The position numbers were made by a program, and so were the translations under genes. Shown one piece after another: positions 22,756 through 34,735 of a stretch of DNA of 64,000 nucleotides; the first letter of the stretch is position 1, and each line of letters begins with the position of its first letter. This stretch comes from Siphonodentalium dalli (lineage: Eukaryota; Mollusca; Scaphopoda; Gadilida; Siphonodentaliidae): positions 203,816,978 through 203,880,977 of the forward strand of contig CP136066.1 of assembly GCA_032622095.1 (NCBI GenBank), written 5' to 3'. A model generated the notes under the pieces. That model had not been told where the DNA came from. It worked only from the letters and a program-made list of their open reading frames with translations, and searched no databases.

Positions 22756-23170
22756 ACAATGGGATGTCAGGATGATAACTTGATCAATATTCAACACAAT
22801 GTCTTGATATTTGGTATGTGGATCAGATCTGAGAAGCCACCATCTAGTGATATTTGACAGTCAAAGTCAATTTGAAACCAGAGTTCAACGAAATTTTTCA
22901 AGATTTTTTCTAAACAATATCAACTCTCTCAAAAAGTCACCTTTATTTCTGGAGCTGTGGGGTCAGGCCAGTCAGCTAATTTTTATATCATATAATCGCA
23001 AAATGTTTTCAAATATCAAGGCCAAGTTTTCATATATGGCATATTTTGGTACGCCAAAAATATCATGACTTTTGTACCCTGTTGTTACGTTGGGTACATT
23101 GGGTACAAATTAGAAAACATTCAAAACATATTCCCGGAACTACTTTCAGGCTCATCGGTGCACATGGCTA

Positions 23171-23337
23171 CAGTAATGCCCTAAATAATCAACTCCTTTA
23201 CTCGGAAATATGGCTTGTTGCCATTCATCGGAAAACTCTCTGTGAGAGCTTTCCGATGAATGGCAACAAGCCATATTTCGAACTAAATCCTGAAAAGTTA
23301 CCCATAATTCTGCTTATTATTATTTATGGCATTACTG
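23171..23337. mobile_element. Family A element with internal deletions
   Basis: TA flanks; ends CAGTAATGCCCTAAATAATC and GGCATTACTG. Both arms have lost parts around the CACAGCAGAATTATGGG motif, and the right arm ends in ATT repeats. Confidence 0.8.
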
Positions 23338-23339
23338 TA

Positions 23340-23835
23340 CTTCTGGTTACTTTACCTATTAGTTAATGTTACATTTGTTATTTTTTTTTTTTCTTAGAAA
23401 TCCCAAGGTACCTGGTTACATTGGGTACAAATTAGAAAACATATTCCCAGAAATACTTTCAATCCCAAGGGTACATAGGTGTACACATGGTTACTTCTGG
23501 TTACTTTACCAATCTGTTAACCCTTTCAGTGCCAAGTCCGATTTTTGTATCAACCCATATTTCCTTGATCCCCGCTTTTTTAATTTATTGATTATAATAA
23601 TGTGATACATTGATGGAAAGAGCTCTTAGAGCTCTTTCCATCAATGTATCACATTATTATAATATATAAATTTCAAAAATGATCAAGGAAATATGGGTTG
23701 ATACAAAAATCGAACTTGGCACTGAAAGGGTTAATGTTACCCAATGTAACCAGGTACTTGGGATTTATAAAAAAAACTAACTAAAAGTACCCAATAACAT
23801 TAACTAATAGGTAAAGAAACCAGAAGTAACCATGT
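23340..23835. repeat. Inverted repeat around the type VI element
   Basis: The left arm (about 23340-23500: CTGGTTACTTTACCTATTAG, GGTACCTGGTTACATTGGGT) is complementary to the right arm (about 23737-23835). The type VI palindrome sits at the centre. Confidence 0.7.
23517..23734. mobile_element. Type VI TTAA palindrome
   Basis: TTAACCCTTTCAGTGCCAAG ... CTTGGCACTGAAAGGGTTAA. The arms fold along nearly their full length, with AAGAGCTCTTAGAGCTCTT at the centre. Its first about 45 bp are like type II, but no H module follows. Confidence 0.85.
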
Positions 23836-24040
23836 GCACCCTGTGTACCAATTAATTCAGAAAATGTTTTCTAAGTTTCTATATATGTACTTGGGACACA
23901 AAATCAATACAGGAAGTGAAGCGGACTCAAGCCGATCTCGAAAAGATAAATGTTTCATGATAAACATCATTTATCTGATATATGGCTTGTCACTGTTAAA
24001 AAATGGCAAGTGGAAATTCTAGTTTTCACCTAACAAACTA

Positions 24041-24253
24041 CAGTAATGCTCTAAGTAATCGACTTCTTAACCACAGCAGAATTATGGGTAACTTTTCAGG
24101 ATTTAGTCGGAAATATGGCTTGATGCCATTCATTGGAAAGCTCTCCCCGAGAGCTTTCCGATGAATGCAACAAGCCATATTTCCAACCTAAATCCTGAAA
24201 AGTTACCCATAATTATGTTGTGGTTAAGAGGTCGATTAATTAGAGCATTACTG
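24041..24253. mobile_element. Family A palindromic element
   Basis: 213 bp with TA flanks (24039-24040, 24254-24255) and both arms complete. A few arm substitutions (TTGATGCC, TTCCAACC) show moderate age. Confidence 0.88.
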
Positions 24254-24409
24254 TATAATCCTTCCTGATATATTGCGAATCCTAATATACAATACAGTAG
24301 TGGAAACTCTCAATTTGCAGAATGAGTTCCCAGAGTGTGCTTTTTGTGATGGTATCCCACACGGCATGCTAGTATGTTTTTAAATTCGCTACATTGAACT
24401 TTTAGGTGT

Positions 24410-24500
24410 AGGTAACTTTTTTTTAGGGCCGATCTCATCGGCCCTGGCACTCTACAGACCGTAAATTAGGGCAGATGAGATCGGCCCCTGGCACTGAGTG
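24410..24500 (+). mobile_element. Type II fragments
   Basis: Two partial right ends of type II (GGGCCGATCTCATCGGCCC and GATGAGATCGGCCCCTGGCA), directly before a half family A element. Confidence 0.6.
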
Positions 24501-24502
24501 TA

Positions 24503-24618
24503 CAGTAATGCCCTAAATAATTGACTCCTTAACCACAGCAGAATTATGGGTAACTTTTCAGGATTTAGTCGGAAATATGGCTTTTTGCCATTCGACGGAA
24601 AGCTCTGTGAGAGCTACT
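24503..24618. mobile_element. Half family A element
   Basis: Left arm and loop (CTCTGTGAGAG) after TA; the right arm is absent. Confidence 0.75.
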
Positions 24619-26196
24619 TGTGGTAGGAGGAAGCAGCTGACTACTGATTCCATATTACAATCACATTACGCTTCATTTTCACTTTATGCAACTAAAATCT
24701 TTAAGAAATGCCCTGTAACCATCAGACGAAACCACATTAAGCTGATCAAATGGGCTGCGAAATCAATTGTTGAGAGACGTAAATTCACTTGTTTATGGAC
24801 CAATCATGTTAGTTCATAGTTGTATGTCGCTAATCTTCTTGATAAAAGTAATCAGTTTCGTAGTAACTCAATCACTGGATGCTTAAACATTCATCAAACA
24901 TACTTCCTGATTACATTCACCAGCTTTAGATGTTATACATAGATACATATAATTCATCCCTGTAGATCCATTGTTAAGTAAGAAGAAACAAATCTACAAT
25001 TCTATTGTAAGTGACAAACAATAGGCCATTAAGGGGTTCCCACGCCTGAGCTATGTCAGTAAGTGGAACGTTTTGATGGACTTACACCTACAGGTCTTAC
25101 TTAAGAGTTCATGTATGTTGAATTAAAGCTCAATACGTATGAAAATGTTGGTAAAAACATACCAAAATAATTTTAAAAATAAAATAAATTTTGGTCATAA
25201 TATAAAAAATTGAAATAAAACATCCAATCAGGGCCATTTATTTCAATGCGGCGGCGTCTGGGACTCAAATATTATACGCCGTATGCCGAGCCTAATATTG
25301 ATCTCACTTTGCATCACATGACACCATATCCGACCACTAAGCATCCTGTAACGTATTTATTATGTAATTGGACAAACTCCATTTGCATATCATTTTAATT
25401 GATCGTCACTGTAATAAATTTAAATTGGTAAGTTAATTGTGTCGTCTATGGCCATTAACTTATGTAACGTCACATTGACGCACCATGAGCGTTGAACGTC
25501 AACGCATTGAGTCAATGGCTAATCACGATATGTAGGACAACTTGTTGAGTTTGATAGTTTATTTATGAGTCTTTAGAATTCCTCAAACATATCGTATGGT
25601 TTTGGTACTTGGTACTACATATGTCTTTAAATTCGTAGAAAATTATTTCCGACAGATATCCCCTTTATGGGCACCAAAATATGCAAAAATATCCCCGAGG
25701 CGACAAAATTTCTGAAAAACAAGATGGTGGATAAGCACCTAATATTGATTTCATATGGGGTCACTGACCTAATATGGGTTCATATACCGTCACTATTTAT
25801 CAACACTGATTGGCTTATCGCAAGAGCTGACATAACAATATTTTATATTGGCCTAAGATGAACAAACAGAATAACCTGACAAATATTTGTGAAGGTGTCT
25901 TCAATAATGAGACCTTATACCACTTTACAAGGTGTTCCCTGGTGAAATGATAGAGTTTTCGTGGTACGATCAAATCCCATAACCCCTGAAGTGGCGGGAG
26001 GATAACGACCCATTATTTCTATAATAGCCAGTCAGTTTGATGAATCACACGAACATGGACAGACAGGGAAGTAATGAATTAGTGGCTATAAAAACACACG
26101 CAATACGTTAACTTTCATTCATACAGTGACCCTGACAAAAAAATGTCCCTGCCGCCCCCCCCCAGAGGTGGCCATTTATTGAACTTATTAAATGAA
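24619..26196. other. No gene recognised
   Basis: Contains the dispersed repeat at 25108-25265 and a C-run at about 26153. The 24577-24819 frame starts in family A and is not convincing. Confidence 0.5.
25108..25265 (+). repeat. Dispersed repeat, copy 1
   Basis: GTTCATGTATGTTGAATTAA ... GGCCATTTATTTCAATGCGG, matching 37618-37780. Unclassified. Confidence 0.65.
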
Positions 26197-26870
26197 CAGG
26201 GAACTACTCGTCAATGAATATGTGGTAAAGAAAGGGCGAATTATGTTAACCCTTCTATGACTTCCTGTAGGGAGCCCCATACAGGTGGCAGCTTGTATTA
26301 CTGAGTGTCGATCGTCTGCTCATGTCTGTGAGGGACTCCATAAGGGTAGTTTAACACTTCCTCGTCAATGAATATGTGGTAAAGAAAGGGCGAATTATGT
26401 TAACCCTTCTATGACTTCCCGTAGGGAGCCCCATACAGGTGGCAGCTTGTATTACTGAGTGTCGTCTGCTCATGTCTGTGAGGGGCTCCATAAGGGTAGT
26501 TTAACCCTTCCTCGTCAATGAATATGTGGTAAAGAAAGGGAGAATTATGTTAACCCTTCTATGACTTCCTGTAGGGAGCCCCATACAGGTGGCAGCTTGT
26601 ATTACTGAGTGTTGTCTGGTCATGTCTGTGAGGGGCTCCATAAGGGTAGTTTAACCCTTCCTCGTCAATGAATATGTGGTAAAGAAAGGGCGAATTATGT
26701 TAACCTTTCTATGACTTCCTGTAGGGAGCCCCATACAGGTGGCAGCTTGTATTACTGAGTGTCGTCTGCTCATGTCTGTGAGGGGCTCCATAAGGGTAGT
26801 TTTACCCTTCCTCGTCAATGAATATGTGGTAAAGAAAGGGCGAATTATGTTAACCCTTCTATGACCCGAG
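26197..26870. repeat. 150-bp tandem array built from TTAA-element pieces
   Basis: Four and a half units spaced 150-154 bp (TCAATGAATATGTGG at 26211, 26365, 26515, 26665, 26815). Each contains TTAACCCTTCTATGACTTCC and TTTAACCCTTCCTCGTCAAT, so the unit derives from type III/V-like ends. Confidence 0.88.
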
Positions 26871-27091
26871 CTTTCTGAAATTTTGCAGAAACCCTGTGCC
26901 AATGCATTCTCTTATATATGCGAGTCTCCCATAGGAAGAAATATATATATAAGAATATACATTGGCCTAACATTATTTATCTTGAACTTGTAAGCCAGTA
27001 CTCCCTATGGGAGATTCTCATATTTTAGAGAATGCACTGGCACAGTGTCTTTAATGCTGCACCAGTCCTACTCCCATCATGAAAGGCTTAA
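26850..27091 (+). mobile_element. Type III TTAA element
   Basis: TTAACCCTTCTATGACCCGA ... CTCCCATCATGAAAGGCTTAA with two diverged H modules. It follows the 150-bp array, whose units also contain TTAACCCTTCTATGACTTCC. Confidence 0.75.
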
Positions 27092-27099
27092 TTGGCGAG

Positions 27100-27213
27100 A
27101 AATGTTCAGATAATAAGTTCAACAAACAGCCTATGGCTGTTTATTGAATTTATTATCTGATAATTTCCTAAGGGAACTACTTGTCAATGAATATGAAGTA
27201 ATGAAAGGATTAA
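27100..27213 (+). mobile_element. Type V-like right portion
   Basis: ATGTTCAGATAATAAGTTCA and ACTACTTGTCAATGAATATG, ending GAAAGGATTAA. It contains a small inverted repeat (AACAGCCTATGGCTGTT). Confidence 0.5.
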
Positions 27214-27327
27214 ATTGATGTGAAGCGCTCCGGTAGTGATCAAATAACAACAGACAAAAATCTTGCTCAAAGTTATTTTTACAAATATTATTTCCAAATT
27301 AACAACACACATCCTCATTCTTATATC

Positions 27328-27707
27328 TTAACCCTTTACTCAACAAACTGGCCAAAAACGCCCAAATAAAGCTTCAACAGCCTAAATTATCTTCGGTCTG
27401 TCTCAATAACACCATACAAATATGGATATCATTGGAACCGGTTCATTGACCACATTGTGATGGTTACAGTTATGCCCTGTGCCAATGCATTCTCTTATAT
27501 ATGCGAGTCGACCATAGGTCGCCTCGCATATATAAGAGAATGCATTGGCCTAAAAAAATCTTTTTTTAACACTTTTTACCATTTTTTCTTATAATATTTT
27601 CTACATTCTTTGACAATTTGATCATTTTTAATATGTGTTAAGCCAATGCATTCTCTTATATAAGAGAATGCATTGGCACAGGGCCGTTCTGTTGGGTAAA
27701 GGGTTAA
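27328..27707 (-). mobile_element. Type I TTAA element with a loopless hairpin
   Basis: TTAACCCTTTACTCAACA ... GTTGGGTAAAGGGTTAA, inverted orientation. The first H module is normal (about 27480-27550). The second (27642-27677) has lost its centre and is a perfect 36-bp palindrome with no loop. Confidence 0.85.
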
Positions 27708-28207
27708 TTGAATGCAGTGACTCTTGGTGGTGAAATCATTTGCGTTATTTTATTGCCGATAGTTGCGTCCCGAATCGAGATGTAAATATATACATTTGAA
27801 TGTTGTTCAAATGATGTTTTCTATGGAGTTGCATGGTCAATTTGTTTGAGATTTTTGGTGATGTTAGTAAAATTATACATTTCTCCAGTTGGCAAAACAC
27901 CTGAGTAATAGCTTATCATTTCCACCAACCCAAACAATCCATGATATGTCTTTAATTAGGTTAATTGCATTCTGTAATACAAGTCATAACATTTTACTGC
28001 CGTTTATTGCAGTTTCATCCAGTGTTTCATCAGGAAATTCTCAAGAAATTATTGCAGGTCTTCTGCCATCCTATTAGGACTGGCATTCAAGGTTGTTCCA
28101 TATACCACTATTTAACGAAATTGAAAAAGGTTAGATAAATTAGTGTGTTATATATAGTTGTCCATTAAAGTCAACCATGCCTTTGCAGATTGATCAGTAA
28201 ACACAGA
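27708..28207. other. No feature recognised
   Basis: Unique-looking AT-rich sequence; a 62-residue frame at 27889 (+) has no recognisable family. Confidence 0.5.
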
Positions 28208-28711
28208 AAGCTTCAATTTAGTGTGTCTGACATTTGCAGAATGAGGTCCCCAGAAGGTGAATTTAGTGACACTATCCCGCACAGCGGGCAAGCATCACCA
28301 AATTCACCATCTGGGGATCTCATCCTGCTTAGGTCTCATCTTCTGGGAAGTTTCTTTTGTCCGAAATTAACATTGTTTTTAGTTAACTTCATCTTCTGGG
28401 AAGTATCTTTTGTCTAAAATTAACATTGTTTTAGTTAACTTTTTTCACTTCTGGTAATTTTCTGTATCCCCTAATTTGCAGAAGATAAAATGCATAATTG
28501 AGGTGACTAATGGGTGACCATCACCAACTTCAACTGGGGAACTTTTTAATCTGATCCTAGGTCTCCCATAGCAGTTGAGGCCTATAAGCAGAATGAGGTG
28601 CCCAGAGGGTGAATTTGGTTATGCTAGCAATACCATGTTGGATAGCATCACTAAATTCACCCTCTGGTGACCATTTTTCTGCAAATGACAGACAAACTAT
28701 TTGCAGGTTTG
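28208..28711. mobile_element. Family C element
   Basis: AAGCTTCAATTTAGTGTGTC ... ACTATTTGCAGGTTTG with hairpins at about 28235-28330 and 28588-28685. The spacer contains a direct repeat (CATCTTCTGGGAAGT at 28336 and 28389). Confidence 0.75.
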
Positions 28712-29189
28712 GACGAGGCAATTAACATGTGGGGGTCACTGACACCCTTAATGAGGATTAGTAATCAAACCTCATTTAGCAAAATGTTCACATAACACAC
28801 GAGACGTCACGAGTACAGATAATCATGTCACGATGCTCATAATGATTGGCTAATGGCAGTCACATGATACCATGCATTATTGAACGTTATGTTTAGAACA
28901 TCCTTCTGAGACATCTACTTTACTTCATCAACTTGCAATCAAAGGATAAATATGTGATGGTTCAGTCAGCACCCTTTCCACAGTTCTAAATAAAACTAGA
29001 GGTATGACTGTCCCAATGGGATTAAGGATACACCCCCCCCCATGTTTTTAAAACACTAAGATGTAAACATTAAGTTATAATAATAAAATAACAGATTCCC
29101 ATTGTAGGTGCAAGTCCTAATCCTAAACCCATTGACCAAAAAATGTAGGAGTAAAAGCTCGGACAAAATTATGCATGTTACAAAAATGT
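28712..29189. other. No feature recognised
   Basis: Unique-looking sequence with a C-run at about 29033; no frame of note. Confidence 0.5.
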
Positions 29190-29460
29190 TCTAAGTCGAA
29201 AAAAGGGAATAACTCCACCAAAAAAATTCAGACAGACATCACAATCGCAGGTGCACAGGTTCCCATGGTACTGAATATCTTGTGCAAAGTTTAAACAAAA
29301 TTGACCTCAAAATGTAGGAATAAAAGCTCAAACAAAATTTTGAAGGTTGCGAAAAAAGTTGAAAAAGGGGGATAACTCCACCAAAATCACCACCATAATC
29401 GCGGATGCACAGGTTCACACAGACGGACAGTCGAGCTGATTCCAGTATACCACCCACATC
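29190..29460. repeat. 'gataactccacc' repeat units
   Basis: Two units of AAAAAGGGxxATAACTCCACC with ATAATCGCGGATGCACAGGT and related sequence; a single related unit lies at 9648-9760. Followed by a G-run at 29471. A style I associate with mollusc genomes. Confidence 0.6.
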
Positions 29461-29826
29461 TTTGTTGCCAGGGGGGGGGGGGGGGGTATAATTAGACTCT
29501 CGAAAAGGTTACGCATTACAGAGTCTAAAGAAATTAGTAGGGAATTCCATTACCACATACAAGCATTACGTCAATGTCAGCCTCAAGTAAAATATCTAAA
29601 ATTATGATTGTTATTCTTTCCTACATGTCCTGACTATTGTCCATCCATTTGCATGAAAAGGTTGGACTCTAAATCTTACACTTAAACTGCTGGCAAATTT
29701 GAATTCTCTGTGTTTTGGGGACCCCCAGTCCGATCTATACATAAGTACACATACGCTCTTTGTATATCTGCTCTCACGAAGGTTGGTAAGGAAAGGGAAT
29801 TATAAATGAAAGTGTCAATGACACGG

Positions 29827-32800
29827 TAGCTCAACTTAGGTAGGGGAATAATTTAATGGTCGACAAAAAATGGAGGAATAGGAAAAGTGCTAATTGAAAT
29901 GTCTAAGTAAGACTAGATGTACATGTCAATATCAACAGTCATAACAGGTTTCATAATGATCGGATCAGGGATGTGGTGATTATGGTGTGCCAAAGGATTT
30001 ATTGATGCAAAGAGTAAATTCTAAAATGGCCACCGGCAGCCATGTTTTTTTCCGAATTACCCCAAAATGACTTGTTCCCATCTACAGCCTTTACAAATCT
30101 CATAATGATCTGATCAAAGGTATGACCTGTAGCCTGTGCCAATGGATTTAGTCATGCAAAGAGTAAAATCCAAGATGGCTGCTGGTGGCCATGTTTTTCG
30201 GCTGAACGACCCCAAAATGACTCGTTTCCCATCTAAATGTCATTGTTAACATTAGGGCTGGACGATATTAACGAAAATAAAAACCGCGATTTTTGGAAAT
30301 GAAAACCGCGGTTAACGATATAATCGCGTTTTTTTAAAACATCAGATATTAGTAACTTAAACAGTTTCTCACTGTTCGCTAGAATCACATCATTGTCATT
30401 AATTTTGACAAGTTGACGTCAATAATAACAAACACAACCTTTCAACCAGTGACAACCTCATGCTCGATCGATATTCGGAATGAAAAGTAAATTCACCGGT
30501 TAAATTCCGCTATTCGGACAATTTCTTTCCGGTGACTTGACAAATTCTGGTATCTACCGATAATTAATAATAATTTTTTATCTAGTCTATGCCAAAACTA
30601 AAAGTGTTCTATACTATATATAGTATCCTTTTCTAACTCGGTATATTCAACTATGTTGAGCAAATACATATGTTGTTCCTGATGACACTTGCGTCGCTTG
30701 ACAAATGGAATATGGTTTACCGTCAAGACAAATTTTAGCGAAGTCCACACACACGTAGTACATAACTTTTGGAATTCGGCCAAGCAAGGACACCATGTAT
30801 TTTGGGCGGGTTTGAAGCCCTAATTCTATAATATTGGTTTTAACCAATCGCCGTGAGTGGTTTCTTCTAGACGAGAAGGGGGCGGTATCTTCGCTCATTT
30901 ACTATTTTGATTGACGGTGCATGTGCATCATTGTACTGAAGGAAGAGGCATGGCAAAACTGACATTCATATTGATCTATCACCCGATCAGTCGTCAATTC
31001 ATTTGGTGAATTCTCTTGTAATAAAAAGTACGCAGGGAAGTCGGAGGGTTTGTGTAATATTGTAAGCGAAAGGGGAACGTATTCGGGGTTTTCATATCCC
31101 CCTAATTTTGTTAGTCGTCCTAAACGTTGTTTACTATGATTATTGAATATTGAAAAAGTCAGGACACGGGGATTTAGTTGGAATTTTAAACTTAAATAAC
31201 TCTATTTAGGCTTGAGTTAAACTATTTGTTTGTATACGCTTATGATGGTCTGGCACCCTCTAATTGCCGACGATATTACGATTATTTTAGTTTAGACGAT
31301 ATTACTGACGATATTGAAATATTAACCGGGTATTGACGATTAATCGGGAAACCGCCCAGCACTAGTTAACATACATGACAAATTTCATGAAGTTCCAACA
31401 AAAGCTACGACCTGTAGCCCGCACCAAAGGATTTATTCATGCAAAGAGTAAAATCCAATATGGCTGCTGGCGGACATGTTTTTTAGCCAAACGACCCCAA
31501 AATGACTCGTTCCCATCTACATGTTAATATTAACATCCATGATAAATATCATGATGATCAGACAAACAGTACGACCTGTAGCCCGCGCCAATGGATTGAA
31601 TTTTGAAATCCAAGATGGCTGCCAGCGGCCATGTTTTTTGGCCGTATGACCCCAAAATGACTCGTTCCCATATACATGTCAATATCAATATTCATGACAA
31701 ATTTCATAAAGGTCAGACCAAAGGTAAGACCTGTAACCCGCGCCAAAGGATTTAGTCATGTAAAGAGTAAAATCCAAGATGGCTGCTGGCGGCCATGTTT
31801 TTTGGCCGAACGACCCCAAAATCACTCGTTCCCATCTACATGTCATTGTTAACATCCATGACAAATTTCATGAAGTTCTGACCAAAGCTACAACCTGTAG
31901 CCCGCTCCAAAGAATTTAGTCATGCAAAGAGTAAAATCCAAGATGGCTGCTGGCGGCCATGTTTTTTGGCTGAACGACCCCAAAATGACTCGTTCCCATC
32001 TACATGTCAATATTAACATCCATGACAAATTTCATGATGATCAGACGAACAGCACGACCTGTAGCCCGCGCCAATGGATTGAATTTTGAAATCCAAAATG
32101 GCCACCAGCGGCCATGTTTTTTGGCCGAATGACCCCAAAATGACTCGTTTCCATCTACATGTCAATGTCAACATTCATGATAAAATTCATAAAGATCAGA
32201 CCATAGGTACGACCTGTAGCCCGCGCCAAAGGATTTAGTCATGCAAAGAGTAAAATCCATGATGGCTGCTGGCGGCCATGTTTTTTGGCCGAACATTGCG
32301 AACAACCCCAAAATCACTCGTTCCCATCTAAATGTCATTGTTAATATCCGTGACAAATTTCATGAAGTTCCGATCAAAACTACGACCTGTAGCTGCGCCA
32401 AATGATTTAGTCAAGCAAAGAGTAAAATCCAAGATGGCTGCTGACGGCCATGTTTTTTGGCCGAACGACCCCAAAATGACTCGTTCCCATCTACATGTCA
32501 ATAGTAACATCCATGACAAATTTCATGATGATCAAACGAACAGTACGACCTGTAGCCCGCGCCAATGGATTGAATTTTGAAATCCAAGATGGCCACCAGC
32601 GGCCATGTTTTTTGGCCGAATGACCCCCAAAATGACTCGTTCCCATCTACATGTCAATGTCAACATTCATGCAAAATTTCATAAAGATAAGACCAAAGGT
32701 ACGACCTGTAGCCCGCGCTAAAGGAAATTGTTGACGGACACACGGACGACGGACGCTAAGCCATGGCAATAGCTCAAACTTACAAAAGTAAGTTGAGCTA
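29827..32800. repeat. Composite element with ~155/164-bp tandem units
   Basis: Inverted ends TAGCTCAACTTA ... AAGTTGAGCTA enclose tandem units containing CCATGTTTTTTGGCCGAACG and CCCCAAAATGACTCGTTCCC. Spacing between CTCGTT motifs (31506, 31661, 31825, 31989, 32144, 32317, 32480, 32636) is mostly about 155 or 164. A hAT element (30253-31364) interrupts the array. The right end carries GGACACACGGACGACGGACG. Confidence 0.8.
30253..31364 (-). mobile_element. hAT element remnant
   Basis: 1,112 bp. Ends TAGGGCTGGACGATATTAAC and (complement) TAGTGCTGGGCGGTTTCC are typical hAT ends, flanked by the exact 8-bp duplication GTTAACAT (30245-30252, 31365-31372). A minus-strand frame at 30647-30898 (...VCVDFAKICLDGKPYSICQA...) with spaced Cys and a final His may be a decayed BED zinc finger. 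No transposase core is left. Confidence 0.82.
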
Positions 32801-32807
32801 ATAAAAT

Positions 32808-33524
32808 GAGTCAGCTTTTTCTCATGTAAACAATTCGAAGCCGGGCAAAGAGTGATCGTGCAGCATAACCTTTTCATTATAGCAGATAGCAGGGTCACAC
32901 CACACATGTCTGTCTCATTCTCATTGAATTTTATCTGTTGTTGTGTGTCTTTTTGGACAGAGGGAAAACAACAACCAATAATGACAGACATGTGTGGGTG
33001 TGACTCCACCATCTGCTAATGAAAATGTTACAATGGCAGTAAAATTCTCTTTCGAGACCAAGCCTATACTCTTCTCAATATGTTTAATATGCTTCTTTAA
33101 GTAAGATAATCTTTGGAAATTGTTCGCTATTTTATGGGTTCATAGAATGATCTCTGGAAGTCGTGGACCATACAATCTCCAGCTATTTTCTTTTATCACA
33201 AATTCAGTTTTTAGGGCCTAAATGCACTACAAACATTTAAAATACTGACTGAGCACTGTGGGCAGGGATGTGGTTAGAAGGTCTCCATTGGTATGGGGGT
33301 GTCCTGATTAAAATTTCCAACTGCACTCCTCTCCCTCCCAAGATTTTGCAACAAAAATTTGGCACCACCCCCCCCCCCCCCCCCAACCCAATTGGTAACT
33401 CAAGTTTTCCATCTGTTGGAAATTTCCAACCTGTTGAAAACCTGTATGAAAATATGAAATTATGCGACTGTTCCTCTAAAAACAACAAATTCCCCACCAG
33501 TTACCGGATGGAAAATCAAACTAT
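32808..33524 (+). repeat. Segmental duplication, copy 1
   Basis: TGAGTCAGCTTTTTCTCATG ... GGATGGAAAATCAAACTATA, repeated at 35437-36320. Includes an inverted repeat around AGACATGTGTGG (32868-33027) and a C-run at 33369. Confidence 0.8.
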
Positions 33525-34024
33525 AAGAACAATTTGAACCTATTTTTGGTGTGAAACTTCCAAGTAATGTTTACAAATGTTTAAATTTTAACCAAAATGC
33601 ACTCTCAAATTCCATAAAATGAAATCAGACAGCGTGCTTAAGCATGTTTACCATTAATTATAGTCTTGAAGTCAACTGTGAAACATGTAGGCAGAGACTT
33701 CCCTATAGACCCTATTATGCAAAAGCATGGCATGAAAACTTTCAGTCCCACGCAATCAGAAATTAAAACGAACCGAAGAAACGAAACGCGAAATGAAATG
33801 TGTAACTGATTAGTGGTAGATCTGAGACGAAGTGAGCAGAAATTTGTGCCGAGACAATGAACTTCCACGTTTTCAATTAAAGGCTGTATTTTATTCCAAA
33901 CTCCCGTGATTTTAAATCGAGATTGCAGATAGTGAAGTATAAACAGGAATTAAATCAAGCAGAATTAGAATCCTGATTAAGCAGAAGACTTGGGATTTAC
34001 TTGGCATTCCCGCAAATTCATTTT
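33525..34024. other. No feature recognised
   Basis: Unique-looking sequence; a minus-strand frame (33638-33868) matches nothing I know. Confidence 0.5.
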
Positions 34025-34052
34025 GTTTTTAAAAGAACCTCACGGATTGCAG

Positions 34053-34494
34053 CAAGCCTCCATATAGTGTCTGTCATTTGCATAATGAGGTCCCTAGAGG
34101 GTGAATTTACCGGTAGTGACGCTATCACACAAGGTGGGCTGGCATCACCAACTTCACCCTCTGGTGACCTCATTCTGCTTAGGCTATGGGAGACATAGGA
34201 TAAGATTGAAGTTCCCCAGTTGAATTTGGTGATGTTCACCCATTAGTCACCACGATTATGCATTTCATCTTCTGCAAATTATGGATACAGAAACTTACCC
34301 AAAGGGGAAAAAGTAACTAAATACAATGTTAATTTCAGACTATGGATACTTCCCAGAAGATGAGGCCTAAGCAGAATGAGGTCCCCAGAGGGTGAATTTA
34401 GTGATGATAGCCTGCTATGCGGGATAGCAACAATAAATTCATCCTCTGGGGACCTCATTCTGCAAATGACAGACACACTAGGCTTCTAGACTTG
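34053..34494. mobile_element. Family C element flanked by a 28-bp direct repeat
   Basis: CAAGCCTCCATATAGTGTCT at the left, CACACTAGGCTTCTAGACTTG-like end at the right, two hairpins. The flanks 34025-34052 and 34494-34521 are near-identical, far longer than the 8 bp seen for other copies. Confidence 0.7.
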
Positions 34495-34735
34495 TTTTTT
34501 AAAGAAGCTCACGGATTGCAGTATGCATCAATTACATGCAACTGACAGGGTAATAGAGTGTTCACAGTCCTGGTCATGTTATTTAGGAAGCAAAAAATGA
34601 TAACCGGCAATTACTCGCCTTCACGCTGATGATGATAAATGCTCTCTGCAGTGCTTCTATATGTCACCAAGATGAATTAAGGTGCAAAGAATCTCGATCT
34701 CATTGTGGGCTCTCTGCAGTGCCTCTATATGTCAC

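Noticed and set aside
33237-33537. Pro/Gly-rich proteins on both strands
   Set aside because: Caused by a C-run and low-complexity sequence in the duplicated segment; the second copy at 36.1 kb does not preserve the frame.
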